Source: Methanolinea sp.
Lineage (GTDB): Archaea > Halobacteriota > Methanomicrobia > Methanomicrobiales > Methanospirillaceae
Assembly: GCA_018263335.1 (NCBI GenBank)
Contig: JADFCY010000005.1
Location: 36,466-100,465, forward strand
Length of the DNA stretch: 64,000 bases
Reading direction: 5' to 3'
This document shows positions 62,672-64,000 of this stretch, in pieces. The notes below the pieces were generated by a model. The model saw only the letters and a program-made list of their open reading frames with translations. It was not told where the DNA came from and did no database searches. Made by a program: the position numbers and the translations under genes. Position 1 is the stretch's first letter. Every line of letters begins with the position of its first letter.

Positions 62672-63907
62672 TTACTTGAAGATATTGAAGATCTGGTCGC
62701 TTCCCGTGGCAGCAAGCCGGTCGCGCTCCTCGCGCTCCTCGACGAGTGCGAGCAGCGGGAGTTTCATGTCGACGCCGGGGACGTGCCCGAACATCTTCTC
62801 GAGCTCGACCTGCTGGGCGTGCATGTGCAGGGAGTTCGGGATGTCCATCGCGCAGAGTTCCTGGCACTGCCCGCAGTTGATGCAGGAGTCGGCAATGTGC
62901 GCGAACCGGATGAGGTGGAACATGAAGCTCGGGGGGACCTGCCCGGGGGTGACGAAGTGCGGCTTCTTGGTGCTGCACTCAACGCAGTAGCAGATCGGGC
63001 AGTTCTCGATGCAGGAGTAGCACTTGATGCACCGGGAGGTGTCAGCGAGGATCTTCTTCAGGCGCTCGCGGCCGGTTCCAAGGGACGCAAAGTCCTTCTC
63101 GCGCCACTTGTCGCCGAGCTTGAGCATTGCGTTCTCGACTTTTCCGCGCATCTCGACACCTTTCGGGTCGGCGGGTTCGGTCTTGAGAGCTCCTGCCTTG
63201 ACGGCCTGGTCAAGGATGCCGGCACCCTTGTCGCTGCAGACCTCGACGAATGTTGCCTTCCCTGCCTTGTCGCCGATCACACCCCAGTTCCCGCAGGCAA
63301 GGTCCGCCTGCCTGGGGACTTTCATCTTGCAGCGGCGGCAGTTGGAGCGGCGTCCGTACCCCTCCTCCTCCAGGTCGTCGATCTTGATGCCCTTGTGGCC
63401 GCCCTCGTACTCGATAATGAACTGGCCCTTGTCGATCTCCTCCTTGTGGACAGTGTCCGGGTCAACGCCGAACTTCTCCCTGATCATCTTCCGGGCAAGG
63501 ACAGGGCTCACTGTCCCGCCGCAGTTGACCCCGATCATGACGATGTTGTCGAGGTTCACCTGCTGGCGCTTGGCAAGCTCGTACAGCCCCATGGCATCGC
63601 AGCCCTTGACGGTGATGGCGATCTTCTGGTTGCTGGCGCCGTCAAGGAATTTCTTCACGAGCTTGGACATGAGCAGGGTGCCACAGTGAAGTGAACCTGC
63701 GGTCTCGTTGATCTTGGCCGGGTCGGTGATGAGGGTCGGCACCGCATCATAGATGTCCTGGCCTCTCTTGACCGCGAGGACCGCGTCCACGATCTTCTTC
63801 TCGAGCATGAACTTCAGGAGTCCTGAGACGGCCCCGCCGCACTCTGCCTTCTTGGCGAGATCGGCATCGGGAGTCCATGCATAGAACATGTCACCTTTCT
63901 TGGACAT
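62672..63907 (-). CDS. fdhB: Formate dehydrogenase beta subunit (F420-type)
   Basis: The 411-residue protein belongs to the FrhB/FdhB family that binds F420 and iron-sulfur clusters. It begins with the family block ECGGAVSGLLKFML and has SNCRRCKMKVPRQADLACGNWG and two ferredoxin-like motifs CIKCYSCIENCP and CINCGQCQELC. It transfers electrons between formate dehydrogenase and F420. It directly abuts fdhA upstream. Confidence 0.95.
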   Translation of the reverse strand: MSKKGDMFYAWTPDADLAKKAECGGAVSGLLKFMLEKKIVDAVLAVKRGQDIYDAVPTLITDPAKINETAGSLHCGTLLMSKLVKKFLDGASNQKIAITVKGCDAMGLYELAKRQQVNLDNIVMIGVNCGGTVSPVLARKMIREKFGVDPDTVHKEEIDKGQFIIEYEGGHKGIKIDDLEEEGYGRRSNCRRCKMKVPRQADLACGNWGVIGDKAGKATFVEVCSDKGAGILDQAVKAGALKTEPADPKGVEMRGKVENAMLKLGDKWREKDFASLGTGRERLKKILADTSRCIKCYSCIENCPICYCVECSTKKPHFVTPGQVPPSFMFHLIRFAHIADSCINCGQCQELCAMDIPNSLHMHAQQVELEKMFGHVPGVDMKLPLLALVEEREERDRLAATGSDQIFNIFK

Positions 63908-64000
63908 CTAGTTCCCCTCCTTGATCTTCTCGACTTTGACCGCACAGGCCTTGAACTCCGGGATCTTGGCGATGGGGTCGAGCGCGTTGTTGGTGAGGAC
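63908..64000 (-). CDS. fdhA: Formate dehydrogenase alpha subunit, C-terminal fragment
   Basis: Only the last 30 codons and the TAG stop (63908-63910) are inside the window. They read LTNNALDPIAKIPEFKACAV and KVEKIKEGN, the end of the molybdopterin-dinucleotide-binding domain of FdhA. The frame runs off the window and directly precedes the ATG of fdhB, with no bases between stop and start. Confidence 0.85.
   Translation of the reverse strand, partial: VLTNNALDPIAKIPEFKACAVKVEKIKEGN

Overview
The window is a gene-dense, GC-rich archaeal chromosome segment. It is most likely from a hydrogenotrophic, formate-using methanogen of the order Methanomicrobiales. The evidence is a bifunctional FBP aldolase/phosphatase, G1P dehydrogenase and geranylgeranyl reductase for archaeal lipids, archaeal-type primase, GINS, Nop10, aIF2-alpha, S27e and L44e, a YcaO/TfuA pair of the kind that thioamidates methyl-coenzyme M reductase, an F420-type formate dehydrogenase (fdhA end plus fdhB), and Methanomicrobia-type small proteins (UPF0058, UPF0179, DUF63, DUF2769). 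Genus cannot be fixed by eye. Shine-Dalgarno signals of the GGAGGTGAT type and AT-rich TATA boxes are visible and decide several starts.

Layout. 0-10 kb: fbp, an Sm-like protein, a Cys-rich winged-helix protein, thiC, a radical SAM activase, a UPF0200 kinase-like protein, a TIM-barrel protein, RNase Z and a RecJ-like DHH nuclease. 10-20 kb: stomatin/NfeD pair, Yip1 protein, receiver plus roadblock pair, tRNA-Pro(GGG), DUF89, tfuA-ycaO, a site-2-type protease, RNase HII. 20-32 kb: trkA, geranylgeranyl reductase with a ferredoxin, and a long minus-strand information operon (UPF0058, elp3, priS, GINS, L44e, S27e, aIF2-alpha, nop10, PAC2, EndoQ-like). It is followed by ADP-ribosylglycohydrolase, UPF0179, egsA, DUF63, SpoIIM-like and proS. 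34-44 kb: zinc-ribbon and TPR proteins, HerA-like ATPase, thiD, a PAS histidine kinase, a degenerate receiver-PAS-PAS-diadenylate cyclase fusion, a DEAD-box helicase and a potassium channel. 44-51 kb is the accessory part: three small toxin-antitoxin-type pairs (NTase/HEPN, HicBA, RelE/antitoxin), a pilin, a broken excisionase-like gene, repeats and an amino-acid permease. 51-54 kb: a compact four-gene amidoligase operon (RLAN protein, RimK-type ATP-grasp, YkgJ-type Cys cluster protein, GCS2 ligase). 54-60 kb: phosphate regulon (pstS, a fused pstC-pstA, pstB, phoU) with a divergent AbrB-PhoU regulator. The end holds a thioredoxin, a CARDB-like surface protein, a rubrerythrin and fdhBA.

The most unusual signals are four. 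(1) The diadenylate cyclase is fused to a pseudo-receiver and two PAS domains. (2) The split RLAN/ATP-grasp plus GCS2 operon looks like a peptide or gamma-glutamyl product pathway without an obvious known product. (3) A repeat system sits at gene 3' ends: a roughly 133-bp unit bounded by hairpins whose stems change sequence but keep pairing and flanks, and a separate roughly 190-bp repeat. (4) PstC and PstA are fused in one reading frame. All assignments come from reading the sequence and the supplied translations; no database search was run.
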